A stretch of DNA of 64,000 nt from Virgibacillus_F flavescens (GTDB taxonomy: Bacteria > Bacillota > Bacilli > Bacillales > Amphibacillaceae). This document shows, piece after piece, positions 52,501 through 60,358 of this stretch (position 1 is the stretch's first letter; the number at the start of each line of letters is the position of its first letter). The notes under the pieces are model-generated. The model was not told where the DNA came from and made no database searches. It was given only the letters and a program-made list of their open reading frames with translations. The DNA is taken from contig NZ_CP192260.1 in the NCBI RefSeq assembly GCF_050574275.1, forward strand, positions 3,348,001 through 3,412,000, read 5' to 3'. A program made the position numbers and the translations under genes.

Positions 52501-53262
52501 CTCAACCGCTTCACGATAATGATACGGTCCTTCAGGATGATCGGTTAGGTCAAGCGCTGCATTTGCTTCCTGCTCTATTGCAGTCAGTTGACTCTTCACT
52601 TCCCGCTTGATAATGGTGAGCCAGCCTAAATCCTTCTCTTCAAACGATTCTGGTACATCGTATACATCTGCTAATTGATTCAGCCATTGTACCGGCCATG
52701 GATTTTGCATCGCGAATGTGTATAAATTAAGTACCAGGTTCTCTACTTCCACATCACTTCTATCACTTGAGAAACGGTCAACAACATCGAAAAAGAGTTT
52801 CTGTTCTTCGCCTTCTTTTCCATACCAGTCTTCAAATAAATCAGCAATGACATCCTGTTTAATCAAGTCAATTTCCATATCATTAGCAATTCTAAACGCT
52901 GGATCAATGTCCAACAGATACGCATACTGCCTTACCACGTCTAAACAAAACGAGTGGAGCGTGGAAATTGATGCGCGCTGCAATAGTGATAACTGCTTTT
53001 TTAAATGGTTAGAAGACGGGTCTTCGGCGAGCGCTTTATCAAGAGCTAAACCTACTCTGTTCCGCATTTCCTGTGCTGCTGCATTGGTAAATGTCACGAC
53101 AAGGAGGGTGTCGATATCAACTGGCGCTTCTTTGTTAATTAGTTTTTGGATAATCCGTTCAACTAGTACAGCTGTTTTACCTGAGCCTGCTGCGGCTGCA
53201 ACCAGCATGTCACTGCCTGCTGTATATATCGCCTGCTCTTGTTCTTTTGTCCAGTTAACCAT
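49534..53262 (-). CDS. addA: helicase-nuclease AddA subunit
   Basis: A 1242-residue UvrD-like helicase with a C-terminal RecB-type nuclease, half of the AddAB (RexAB) double-strand-break resection enzyme. Walker A AAAAGSGKT is at 22-30, followed by VDEYQDTNLVQ (Walker B/motif II), GDVKQSIYRFR (motif III) and VYVALTRAKEKLV (motif VI). The nuclease motif is LIILDYKTDS near residue 1185. The start ATG shares its A with the addB stop (TAATG) and has GGGGAGGGG upstream. It acts in recombinational repair and transformation. Confidence 0.96.
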   Translation of the reverse strand: MVNWTKEQEQAIYTAGSDMLVAAAAGSGKTAVLVERIIQKLINKEAPVDIDTLLVVTFTNAAAQEMRNRVGLALDKALAEDPSSNHLKKQLSLLQRASISTLHSFCLDVVRQYAYLLDIDPAFRIANDMEIDLIKQDVIADLFEDWYGKEGEEQKLFFDVVDRFSSDRSDVEVENLVLNLYTFAMQNPWPVQWLNQLADVYDVPESFEEKDLGWLTIIKREVKSQLTAIEQEANAALDLTDHPEGPYHYREAVEADIVMIHEAVSISETWDQLQTYIAGSSFKALSRKKADCSEEVKDKFKKLRESYKKRWKDMKEGWFTRNLGSHIEDMRELAPVIKQLTEIVIEFKDRFAEQKKEKAIVDFSDLEHHCLTLLVDSDSTSEEPLPSNVASSFQQKFTEVMVDEYQDTNLVQETILRLISDRRDNGNMFMVGDVKQSIYRFRHAEPSLFIEKYKQFHAEDHPGKRIDLSSNFRSREQVLIGANFLFKQILDETLGEINYDKDAELIYANKSYDSLPYDAPEPELLIIDRETEEDKEEETDEESFQDLEKAQLEARAYAQKIKVWTGQDGNKPLQVFDKSTGVQRDFQYRDVVILMRSMTWTPTIVDELKKQGIPVYAELSTGYFEAIEIKIMLSLLKVIDNPRQDIPLASVLHSPIVSMNEEELASIRLADKKHGYYDALITYSKQNFGELADKASRFLGLLESFRIASRQGALSELIWSIYRETGYYDFVGGMPGGRQRQANLRALYDRARGYETTSFRGLFRFLRFIERMEERGEDLGAARALSEQEDVIRIMTIHKSKGLEFPVVILGGMDKQFNMQDLKQRYLLHKDLGLASKYIDPVKRITYPTLLFYAFQKEMQRELLAEEMRVLYVALTRAKEKLVMIGNVASFEKKQKKWEKLLDHHDWVMPTHFRFEAKSYLDWVGPALIRHQSSEVLRAEDVNEVVNNEVRMDPSKWNIAVVHGSELANLEDVVTEEDVNLKDYIQKWKPMELRNEGLDREVDEKLSYIYPYTQAATSRAKQTVTEIKRQRELKDEYSSDQLMQTSSAPIAKRPLFMQKGKTISAAEKGTAMHAVMQHLPLTKEWSASEVDAFADKLVEKEILTTDEAEIIDGNVIEGFFQTEIGQKMLQSNDVNREVPFSLSLSAKEVYATWSSDVDEQVLVQGVIDCVIPTEDGLIILDYKTDSIENEVTEKVLEKLTNKYKTQMELYQSAIERIWRKPVTSVYLYYFSKELLVKLPDRE

Positions 53263-56200
53263 TAGTTCCCCTCCCCATTTCGAAGTTTTCCTAAAATAGC
53301 ATCATCGTCCATGTCTGGTAGCTTACGATAATTATTTTCTTCTAGAATCGGATCAAATTGACAGACAGATTTGAATGAACAAAATGTGCATGCCACTTTT
53401 TGTTTGTGCTGGTATGGATTTAGATGTACGCCACCACTCGTCATATCGATTCCGGCCTGCCCCATCAATTGATGAACATGCTGCTGCAGACCGGCAAACG
53501 TTTCGTTGTCAGCAATTTTAGAATGGTTATAAAAACCACCACTCTTTTTCACACCTGCTGGCACAATTTGACTCGATCCAGATTCTAACGAACGGTCCAT
53601 TAATTTAATGATTTCTTCACTCGATAATAATAATCCCTGCATCTTATACTTCTTCAAAATTTCCTTCTCAATTTGGTCATCCTGCATTCTTTGTTTGCCT
53701 GCAATCATCGGATTGTGAACGTGAAAATAAAGCACTCCCGCTGGCGTTGCCTTTTTGCCTAGCCACTGTTCTGACTGGGAAAGAACAACGTCAAGGTATG
53801 TCAGCATTTGTAACGCCAATCCATAATACACTTCAACCAGGTTTAATCCTTTGGCACTGGACTTATAGTCGATAATGCGTAAAAACAAATCGTTTTGATT
53901 TATCGCCTGATCTACCCGGTCAATTCGTCCTCGAAGCATTAATTCAAATCCATTCTCAAGCGGCAGCGTAATCGGTGACAGCGTTTGATCAGGTCCAAAG
54001 CCAAGTTCAAGTCCGATTGGTGAAAAGTCACTCTGCCGCGCCTGCTCACTGAGTATAAATGCAGCACGCGCAATAACTTCCTGCAGTTTTTGCTGAATGT
54101 ATTTATATCTGTTGGAACTGTGTAAAATCTGATGCTGCAAAATCGGTGCCAGATTCGTTACCGCTTTATGTGCGTATCCATCTGTATCAATTTTACTCAG
54201 GTCTGCAAAATTTCTTCCTTCTGCCTGCACCCATTCAGTTATTTTCTTTAACGCTTCATGGAAAAGGTTTCCTATATCCGGTGCGTCTAACTTATATGTT
54301 TTTCGTTCATCAAGTCCTAGACTGTACTTAGCAAAATGCTGATACGAACAGCGATAGTACATCTCAAGTCTTGAAACACTTGCTTTCACCTGTTTCGGAT
54401 AAAGTTCATTGACTGTATCAGCAGAAAGCCTTTTCGGTTTGTTTTGATAATACAGACTTTGCAAAGTAGTATAGCTCGTACTGAATTTTTCATGATGGTT
54501 TACATACCAGTTGAGCACATGCCACCAGACCGGCTTCAGCGGATAGCCTTTTCGGTTTCGTGCCAATTGTGCGGTTAGTGCAGAGCGCGTTTTCGTTGGT
54601 GTTGTAATAAATCGTTCAGCATGAAATAATTCGTCCGGATCCTGCAGGAGCACATGTGCACAGCAGTGCGGAAACAAGTCTTCCACTCGTTTAATCAATT
54701 GAGATGGCATTTTTGCTTTGCCTTCCTCGTCACTTAATGGATAACTCATCCAAAGTCTGTCCGTCGACGAAGTAAAAGCAATGTACATATAAAACCAGTC
54801 GTCAAGCAGCTTCCGTTTACTGCTTTCAGCCAGCTGCAGCCCTTGACCCGCAAGCATTTCGCGTTCCTGCTCATTGATCATGCCGTCAGAAGGTGGCTTC
54901 ATCGGCCAAACTCCATCATTTACACCTAATAAAAATGTACATTTAATACCGCTCATTCTCGAACGATCAATCGTACCGACAGTTACATGATCCATACTTG
55001 GCGGTACGTGGGCAAATTTAAGTGAGTCGAAACCTGCATCAAGAGTAGAACGAAAAATGGGCAGCGTAATTTTTTCATCACCTGCAATTTCAACCATTTC
55101 ATCAAATAACTGAATAAGAGCATTCCATACCTGCTCCTGTTCCCGTCCTTTTTCAATTTGTCCATTCTCATCGAATTGGGTCCGCATTTGTTCAAGTTTT
55201 CGTGGTACACCAAGTTCTTCTAACCAATTATAGATTACCGAACATCGATCCCGTACCGTGTCACATGCCCGAATTTGTTCGTCAAAGTTCTGTATCGCTT
55301 TGACAACCTGATCTCTGTACACATTAATTCGTGTCTGCAGCTCTTTTTCCTTATCTGTTTGTGCAGCTTGATCAAAGCCACGGAAGCGCTGAAAAATCCA
55401 TTGCTTGTCTCCAAACCACCGCGTCCGTGATCGTATACCATATTCCAGTACGTAATTTTCCAATTCATCAATCGCATCATTTGTAAGCGGATATTTCTCA
55501 TTGGAAGCTGGAATAAATCCTGTTTTCAGCATGCGGAAAATAGCGTCATAACGCCAGTTTCCATCCACGATTTCAAGAGCGGAACGAATAAATTCAATCA
55601 GCGAATGGTTTAACATAGTCCGCTTTTCATCAATGAATACTGGGATGTCATAATCTCCAAAGATGGTAGCAATTAAATCATGATACACATCTGTTTGTCT
55701 GATGAAGACAGCCAAATCATTAAAGCGATACCCCTCTTCTCGAACCAGCCGTACAATTTCCTGTGCAGCGCCTTCCACCTCGGCCCGGGGATGGACCGAT
55801 TCTGCAATCGTAAGCGGAACCTCTCCCCGATAAACTGGTGCCGGGCGCACGTCAAAGTTACTTTCAAGATGGGCAAAATATGGCCGTTCCTTAAACTTGC
55901 CTTCCGCAGGATCCATAATAACTGTTTCGTTTATTTCTATTTGGTTTTCATTCGCAAGTGCTGTGATAACCTGATGTGTTTCTGTGGTTTGATAAAACAG
56001 ATCAAGTTCTGAAAGCTCGTTCTCTTCCGCACCTTTGGTAGTTAACGTAATCGTCAAATTTGAACTCTTTTTCATTAACGCATCGAGCACCTGCAGTTCT
56101 TTTGGTGTAAAGCGGTGAAAGCCGTCCAGATATATTTCGGCATCTTCCAAAAAAGAAGCCTCTCGTATTTTTTCAGCAAGCAATTGAAGCTGATCCTCAC

Positions 56201-56753
56201 TATCGACATACTTTCCCTGCAGTGCAATCGTAAGCTCTTCATAAATATAGAATAAATCCTGCAGCTTTTTGGTGAGTGCTTCCTCTCCCTGTTCCTTATG
56301 TACAAATTGGTCCAATTGATCAATCTGCATCTGCAGGACTTCTGGCGTAACCTGATAGCGTTTAAATTCGGTAATCATTTTTTCCAGTTGTTCAAGGAAT
56401 CCTTGCTTTTCCAATGCCTTCTGAAAAATATTCCATTCTGAATCTTTTTCTTCAATTATCTTACGAAGCATCATCTGAATTCCCAGCGAACTTATAAACT
56501 GACGGGTTCCTCCACCGGTTTCCTGCAGTACACGCCATGCCAGCCGTGAAAAACTTACAACCTGCGCACGGATACTCCCATGGATGCCTTCTTGTTTAAA
56601 TAACTCATATTCCTGCTGAAAGGTCATTTGGTCTGGAACCATATAAAAAATAGGCGGTCCTTGTGGATCGGCTATCAGCTTGTCCCTGATTTCATCTACT
56701 ACACGACCACTCTTACCAGTACCTGATCGTCCCAATATAAATCGTATCCCCAT
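53262..56753 (-). CDS. addB: helicase-nuclease AddB subunit
   Basis: A 1163-residue AddB. The N-terminal nucleotide-binding loop is LGRSGTGKSG (7-16), with an inactive helicase core and a C-terminal nuclease domain (LRIIDYKSSAKG). The four Fe-S cysteines are C802 (YRCSYQHF) and C1122, C1125, C1131 (CTFCSFKSVC). It precedes addA in one operon, as in B. subtilis. The ATG follows AAAGGGG. Upstream lie only repeats, so the promoter is within about 60 bases of the gene. Confidence 0.95.
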   Translation of the reverse strand: MGIRFILGRSGTGKSGRVVDEIRDKLIADPQGPPIFYMVPDQMTFQQEYELFKQEGIHGSIRAQVVSFSRLAWRVLQETGGGTRQFISSLGIQMMLRKIIEEKDSEWNIFQKALEKQGFLEQLEKMITEFKRYQVTPEVLQMQIDQLDQFVHKEQGEEALTKKLQDLFYIYEELTIALQGKYVDSEDQLQLLAEKIREASFLEDAEIYLDGFHRFTPKELQVLDALMKKSSNLTITLTTKGAEENELSELDLFYQTTETHQVITALANENQIEINETVIMDPAEGKFKERPYFAHLESNFDVRPAPVYRGEVPLTIAESVHPRAEVEGAAQEIVRLVREEGYRFNDLAVFIRQTDVYHDLIATIFGDYDIPVFIDEKRTMLNHSLIEFIRSALEIVDGNWRYDAIFRMLKTGFIPASNEKYPLTNDAIDELENYVLEYGIRSRTRWFGDKQWIFQRFRGFDQAAQTDKEKELQTRINVYRDQVVKAIQNFDEQIRACDTVRDRCSVIYNWLEELGVPRKLEQMRTQFDENGQIEKGREQEQVWNALIQLFDEMVEIAGDEKITLPIFRSTLDAGFDSLKFAHVPPSMDHVTVGTIDRSRMSGIKCTFLLGVNDGVWPMKPPSDGMINEQEREMLAGQGLQLAESSKRKLLDDWFYMYIAFTSSTDRLWMSYPLSDEEGKAKMPSQLIKRVEDLFPHCCAHVLLQDPDELFHAERFITTPTKTRSALTAQLARNRKGYPLKPVWWHVLNWYVNHHEKFSTSYTTLQSLYYQNKPKRLSADTVNELYPKQVKASVSRLEMYYRCSYQHFAKYSLGLDERKTYKLDAPDIGNLFHEALKKITEWVQAEGRNFADLSKIDTDGYAHKAVTNLAPILQHQILHSSNRYKYIQQKLQEVIARAAFILSEQARQSDFSPIGLELGFGPDQTLSPITLPLENGFELMLRGRIDRVDQAINQNDLFLRIIDYKSSAKGLNLVEVYYGLALQMLTYLDVVLSQSEQWLGKKATPAGVLYFHVHNPMIAGKQRMQDDQIEKEILKKYKMQGLLLSSEEIIKLMDRSLESGSSQIVPAGVKKSGGFYNHSKIADNETFAGLQQHVHQLMGQAGIDMTSGGVHLNPYQHKQKVACTFCSFKSVCQFDPILEENNYRKLPDMDDDAILGKLRNGEGN

Positions 56754-56869
56754 ATTAAAACCCCTTTATAAACTTATACTGGCAAACCTTTATCGTATTA
56801 ACTCAGCTTTCGCAGACTGATAAATGCAGGTGATCCCTAAAATAGTGCAATAAGCTCGCAATCCGTTAG

Positions 56870-56900
56870 TTGACACAAAATCTATATATTGTGAAGTAAC
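56870..56900 (+). repeat. short repeat D copy
   Basis: TTGACACAAAATCTATATAT then TGTGAAGTAAC, preceding foldback copy 8. Confidence 0.5.
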
Positions 56901-56925
56901 TTTAGGTTTATTTCCATTCTGCCGT

Positions 56926-57055
56926 CCAGGATCGCTCCGGGCGGATGCTTTCCGCGGGCACGGCTTCAGTCTCCTCGGATAAGCAAAGACCGCTTTCCTG
57001 CGGGGCCTTCATCTCGTGCTGTTCCCGCAGGAGTCACCGCCCTCCGCTCACCTGT
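56926..57055 (-). repeat. foldback element B, copy 8
   Basis: Imperfect arms around CTCCGGGCGGATGC and CACCGCCCTCCG. The core is of the GAGTC/CCTGCGGG type with GCTTTCCGCGGGCACGGC. Opposite in orientation to copy 9 downstream; the gap 56754-57516 consists of copies 8 and 9 and repeat C, with no gene. Confidence 0.8.
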
Positions 57056-57172
57056 ACTGGTAAAGCTGTTTACATCTATGCAATCTCTCGACTAATGTAT
57101 TTTTAAATAGACTTAGCTATCGAGTATGCACTTTATAGATCCGTGTCATCCATATTTTGTCTAGAGATTGGA

Positions 57173-57278
57173 GCGGATGACAGTCGACTCCTGCGGGAGG
57201 AAAGGCATCGGTGAGACCCCCGAGTGCGTCAGCACGAGGAGGCTCACCAGCCGCCCGCGGAAAGCGACTGTCAGCTGC
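57173..57278 (+). repeat. foldback element B, copy 9
   Basis: Arms GCGGATGACAGTCG and CGACTGTCAGCTGC (12 of 14 pairs). The core has ACTCCTGCGGGAGGAAAGGC, GGTGAGACC and GGAGGCTCACC, like copy 1. Confidence 0.85.
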
Positions 57279-57425
57279 GGAAATCTCGTGCTGTTACATC
57301 GCAGTTCGAGGAGGTATATCTTGTCGCAGTTTCCATCAATCATTTATAAAACATATTTCAAGTGCTGCAAGAACTATAGTTTATTGCATTCATCAAAAAT
57401 ATCTAGCTGCGAAAGTTGAGATATT
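57274..57425 (+). repeat. repeat C, copy 2
   Basis: Second copy of the segment at 32742-32930; shared blocks GCGGAAATCTCGT, TCGCAGTTTCCATCAA, ACATATTTCAAG and TGCGAAAGTTGAG. Confidence 0.7.
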
Positions 57426-57428
57426 AAT

Positions 57429-57468
57429 AAAATCCCTACCTTCATTTTATCAAAGGTAGAGATTTTAT
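57429..57468 (-). terminator. terminator of signal peptidase gene
   Basis: Stem AAAATCCCTACCTT/AAGGTAGAGATTTT with one mismatch; T-rich exit on the minus strand. Confidence 0.75.
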
Positions 57469-57516
57469 TATACATTAAAGACATATACATTTTTTTGCTT
57501 ATCCGATTGCGGATGG

Positions 57517-58068
57517 TTATTTTTCAAAGCCCATTTCTGTTTGAGAGATTGGCCAATACTTAATATCAACTTTACCTACTAACTGCTCCTCAGAAACAAA
57601 ACCGTACGACCTGCTATCTAAGCTATTTGAGCGATTATCACCCATGACGAACAATTTACCTTCCGGGACAGTTGTTTTTCCAGTGACCTCAAGTAATGTG
57701 AAGTCCTTGGTAAATGGTCGATTCCTACTGTTTTCTTTGAACGAATCCAGAAAATCCTCTTTTACGTACTCACCGTTAATATATAGTTTGTCATCTTTAT
57801 ACATAACTTCATCGCCAGGCAGTCCAATCGCCCGCTTCACATAGTCTTCCTTTTTATTTGCATGGAAAACCACAATATCCATGCGATTCACGTCCTGTAA
57901 TTCATATACTAACTTATTTACCATCATCAAGTTTCCGTCGTAAAGCGTTGGCTGCATTGACTTTCCATCCACTACGTAGCTAGTAAACAAAAACGCTTTG
58001 AAAACCAATGCTACTACTATTGCTAAGAATACAGCTGGTATAAACCGTTTATAATTAATTTTATTCAT
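57517..58068 (-). CDS. type I signal peptidase (SipV position)
   Basis: A 183-residue membrane-anchored serine protease that removes signal peptides outside the membrane. One N-terminal helix (VFLAIVVALVFKAFLF), nucleophile S37 (DGKSMQPTL), general base K78 (YVKRAIGLPGDEV), and boxes VMGDNRSNSLDSRSYG. The start is ATG 58068 with TTGGAGTG upstream; the GTG at 58077 overlaps that site. Downstream of a YhjE-like gene, as sipV is in B. subtilis. Several Sip paralogues exist, so the exact letter is not certain. Confidence 0.92.
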   Translation of the reverse strand: MNKINYKRFIPAVFLAIVVALVFKAFLFTSYVVDGKSMQPTLYDGNLMMVNKLVYELQDVNRMDIVVFHANKKEDYVKRAIGLPGDEVMYKDDKLYINGEYVKEDFLDSFKENSRNRPFTKDFTLLEVTGKTTVPEGKLFVMGDNRSNSLDSRSYGFVSEEQLVGKVDIKYWPISQTEMGFEK

Positions 58069-58129
58069 TGTTTTCACTCCAAGGTTATAATTCTATCATT
58101 ACTTTACCCCGGAGATATTTTTTTAACCT

Positions 58130-58786
58130 TTAATTTTTTTCCAGTTCACGTGCTTCTTTCTCCATTGTTTTCTTTTGAATGCGTTTCTCGACATATTTAC
58201 CAATTAACCAAAACGCTACAATACATGCTGCTACAACAATTGATTTTGTTGGATTTTGGGTAAATGAAGCGATGCTGGCTCCGACATATGCCATTGTGAA
58301 AACCATCACCGATTTCCCAAGAATTACAGCTAGTACAAATTGTTGCGTGCTGATTTTGGATAACCCAGCAACTACATTAATTATGGCGGATGGCGAAAAA
58401 GGGAAACACAATAACAAAAATAATGGACCGAATCCATGGCGTTCCAGCCAGGCAGTTACCTTTTTCACCTGTTTATTCCTTCGAATTGCCTTGAATACTC
58501 GTTTGTCACCCAGGCTGCGAATAAGCAGGAACACACATACAGCTCCTACACTCGAACCTGCCCAGGAAAGCAGAAACCCTTCCAATAAACCGTATGCAGC
58601 TGAATTCGCAATTACAAACACAACTAACGGTAAAAATGGCAGAAATGCTTCGAGGAATGGAAATAACAATCCAGGTACTGGCCCTAAACTTTCATAGTTA
58701 TTTAACAGTTCTTTGATAAAATCATCTAACCTATCCTGTTCCACTAATAATTTAACGTTCTCTATACTAAAGTCCGATAATTTCAT
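58130..58786 (-). CDS. yhjE: TVP38/TMEM64 (DedA-like) membrane protein, YhjE position
   Basis: A 218-residue SNARE-associated/DedA-superfamily membrane protein. Core motifs are FLLSWAGSSVGAVCVF, WLERHGFGPLFLLLCFPFSP and VVAGLSKISTQQFVLAVILGKS, the TVP38 pattern linked to lipid scrambling or transport in DedA relatives. A charged C-terminal tail follows the last helix. It precedes the signal peptidase gene by about 60 bases. Role in this organism unknown. Confidence 0.83.
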   Translation of the reverse strand: MKLSDFSIENVKLLVEQDRLDDFIKELLNNYESLGPVPGLLFPFLEAFLPFLPLVVFVIANSAAYGLLEGFLLSWAGSSVGAVCVFLLIRSLGDKRVFKAIRRNKQVKKVTAWLERHGFGPLFLLLCFPFSPSAIINVVAGLSKISTQQFVLAVILGKSVMVFTMAYVGASIASFTQNPTKSIVVAACIVAFWLIGKYVEKRIQKKTMEKEARELEKN

Positions 58787-58959
58787 GCAGATGTCCCCTT
58801 ATCCCGAAACAAGTACTCGTATATGTGTATATTCTAGTGTAACTATTTTTATTGTAATGTAAACTAATCTTTCTGCAAATAGAAAAAAATAATTCAGCTT
58901 CAATCTTTTCGTTTTACAAATTCCATAATTTATTAGTGTATTTTTTTGCAGAAGTATCA

Positions 58960-58984
58960 TATAATAAAAATAGAACAAATGTTC
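58960..58984 (+). promoter_or_regulatory. promoter -10 and LexA (SOS) box of yhjD-like gene
   Basis: TATAAT at 58960-58965, with GAACAAATGTTC at 58973-58984 just downstream. The latter fits the B. subtilis SOS box GAACRNRYGTTY. The -35 is weak (GTGTAT). Confidence 0.6.
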
Positions 58985-59006
58985 GTTTTCGGAAGGAGGA
59001 ATTCTT

Positions 59007-59396
59007 ATGCGCTATCTTAATGAGGAAGAATTGCAGACAGCAACACGCTTTTTGTTTCTTTCGATGGCAATAGTGGTGATTCAACAGGATATTCAACATG
59101 TTCAACAGGGAGCTTTTAAAATTAAAGAACCTTACATTGCTCTTTTGGAAAAAATGATTTCGGAGGCACTTGAGGAGCGAAGAAAATTACGTCAAACTAT
59201 GCACAAAAACAATATAAAAGTCGTGACATTAAATAAAAATGATTCGTTTTCATCGTTCCTGTTCTTATGTCAAAACCGGGAAGAAAAACGAAATTACTTT
59301 AATCCAGCTATCCGAAAAAAAGTGGAATCAATTGTTCAGGAACTCATGCATAAGGCTCTGCCACCATATCAGCACCCTGTCTCCGCAAATACTTAA
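59007..59396 (+). CDS. YhjD-like protein, unknown function
   Basis: A 129-residue, mostly helical, hydrophilic protein (LQTATRFLFLSMAIVVIQQDI, KIKEPYIALLEKMISEALEERRKLRQ). No catalytic motif or membrane span is certain. The ATG follows GGAAGGAGG, a strong site. It is divergent from the yhjE-like gene, as yhjD is in B. subtilis, and carries a candidate LexA box. Its last 53 bases overlap the end of convergent comK. Named from position only. Confidence 0.6.
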   Translation: MRYLNEEELQTATRFLFLSMAIVVIQQDIQHVQQGAFKIKEPYIALLEKMISEALEERRKLRQTMHKNNIKVVTLNKNDSFSSFLFLCQNREEKRNYFNPAIRKKVESIVQELMHKALPPYQHPVSANT

Positions 59397-59865
59397 TGCG
59401 GTTATCCAGCAGGTAGCGGAACTGTGCGGTTCGCTGTATTTGGTTCAGCATAGAACCATAGGAGACATCGACGGTGATAGATTTACCATTTTTAAATAAT
59501 ATAGTTGTACAATTGCTGTCGTTCATGGAAACCTGATCAATGTGGGAGTGAGCAATCCAGGAGCATTTAGCGTTTACCGGTGAAATTGTTGGGAAGAAAT
59601 ACATGCCGCTGCTTGGATCAACCGCAATAGGTGCCTTATGCGTAATGTTCGAGATATCACGAGTTCCTTCTTGCCTCCCCTTAAGACTGGCACCAAAGGA
59701 CTTGCAAGCAAAATCAATAAGTTTAGTTGGAGTAGGCTGAACAAAGAATTCTTCCTGCGTCTCAAGCACACAAGTGGGATGTGATTCTAATTTTCCGAGA
59801 TCAGCCAGGATTGCCATGGTGAATGGAGTAATTTCATATGATGGTGTGTAATAGTTGTTACTCAT
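59344..59865 (-). CDS. comK: competence transcription factor ComK
   Basis: A 173-residue ComK, the master activator of competence genes that binds pairs of AAAAN5TTTT boxes. Conserved blocks: LIDFACKSFGASLKGRQEGT, SNITHKAPIAVDPSSGMYFFPT, SWIAHSHI and NQIQRTAQFRYLLDNRI. It is about 20 residues shorter than B. subtilis ComK, missing C-terminal sequence. The start is ATG 59865 with GAAAGGATG upstream; the frame to 59934 lacks a site. The protein should be a MecA target, and MecA is encoded at 6.7 kb. Confidence 0.93.
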   Translation of the reverse strand: MSNNYYTPSYEITPFTMAILADLGKLESHPTCVLETQEEFFVQPTPTKLIDFACKSFGASLKGRQEGTRDISNITHKAPIAVDPSSGMYFFPTISPVNAKCSWIAHSHIDQVSMNDSNCTTILFKNGKSITVDVSYGSMLNQIQRTAQFRYLLDNRIKYLRRQGADMVAEPYA

Positions 59866-59935
59866 TTCATCATCCTTTCGTCTGTAGAACGAAAAGAAAG
59901 AAGCTTGTATATAATTTACCAAACTTTTTGACAAA

Positions 59936-59948
59936 AAAATACAATTTT
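59936..59948. promoter_or_regulatory. AT-box (half of a ComK site) upstream of comK
   Basis: AAAATACAATTTT fits AAAAN5TTTT exactly and lies 71 bases before the comK ATG. A second box at the usual 8, 18 or 31-base spacing is only imperfect. Confidence 0.4.
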
Positions 59949-59972
59949 TTGAAAAAAGATACTAATTATTTT

Positions 59973-60116
59973 TTATTCTTCCTCTATTTTATTCTGGAAA
60001 TCTCCTGTTTCTTCTATTTCCCCAGTTTCTGCTGAATCATCCGTACCGTTTATAACTTCTTGAAAATGAGGATTCAGGATAGTAAATGTCGGAATTTCTT
60101 CACTCTTTTTCTTCAT
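59973..60116 (-). CDS. acidic 47-residue microprotein upstream of comK
   Basis: Starts MKKKSEEIPTFTILNPHFQ and ends NKIEEE, with an acidic Ser/Thr/Gly-rich middle and no membrane segment or cysteine. A near-perfect AAAAGGAGTG site sits eight bases before the ATG, which is the main evidence that it is translated. Read in the same direction as comK, with its stop 108 bases before the comK start and the AT-box between. No family recognised. Confidence 0.65.
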   Translation of the reverse strand: MKKKSEEIPTFTILNPHFQEVINGTDDSAETGEIEETGDFQNKIEEE

Positions 60117-60207
60117 ATCTTAACACTCCTTTTAATTATAGTTTGGCGCTAAGGCAGAAGTTTCATACATAACCACTCCATGTACAAGTGAGATATCCTC
60201 TCCAAGT

Positions 60208-60240
60208 CATATTTTCGTAGTGTCTTTTATACTGTCGAAC
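60208..60240 (+). repeat. short repeat D copy (diverged)
   Basis: TTTTCGTAGTGTCTTTTATA followed by CTGTCGAACG, resembling the segment at 32071-32108. Confidence 0.35.
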
Positions 60241-60287
60241 GATCCAAGAAACTCCTCAGTGAAAAACCGTCGTACCAATTGAAAATT

Positions 60288-60328
60288 AAAATAATCCGAA
60301 CGAAGTCAAATAGCTCGTTCGGATTATG
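60288..60328. terminator. terminator near lcfB
   Basis: A perfect stem ATAATCCGAAC/GTTCGGATTAT, the same AATCCGAAC stem as other terminators in this window. Confidence 0.8.
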
Positions 60329-60358
60329 CTATATCAAATATACTTTTGCTTTTTTCGC

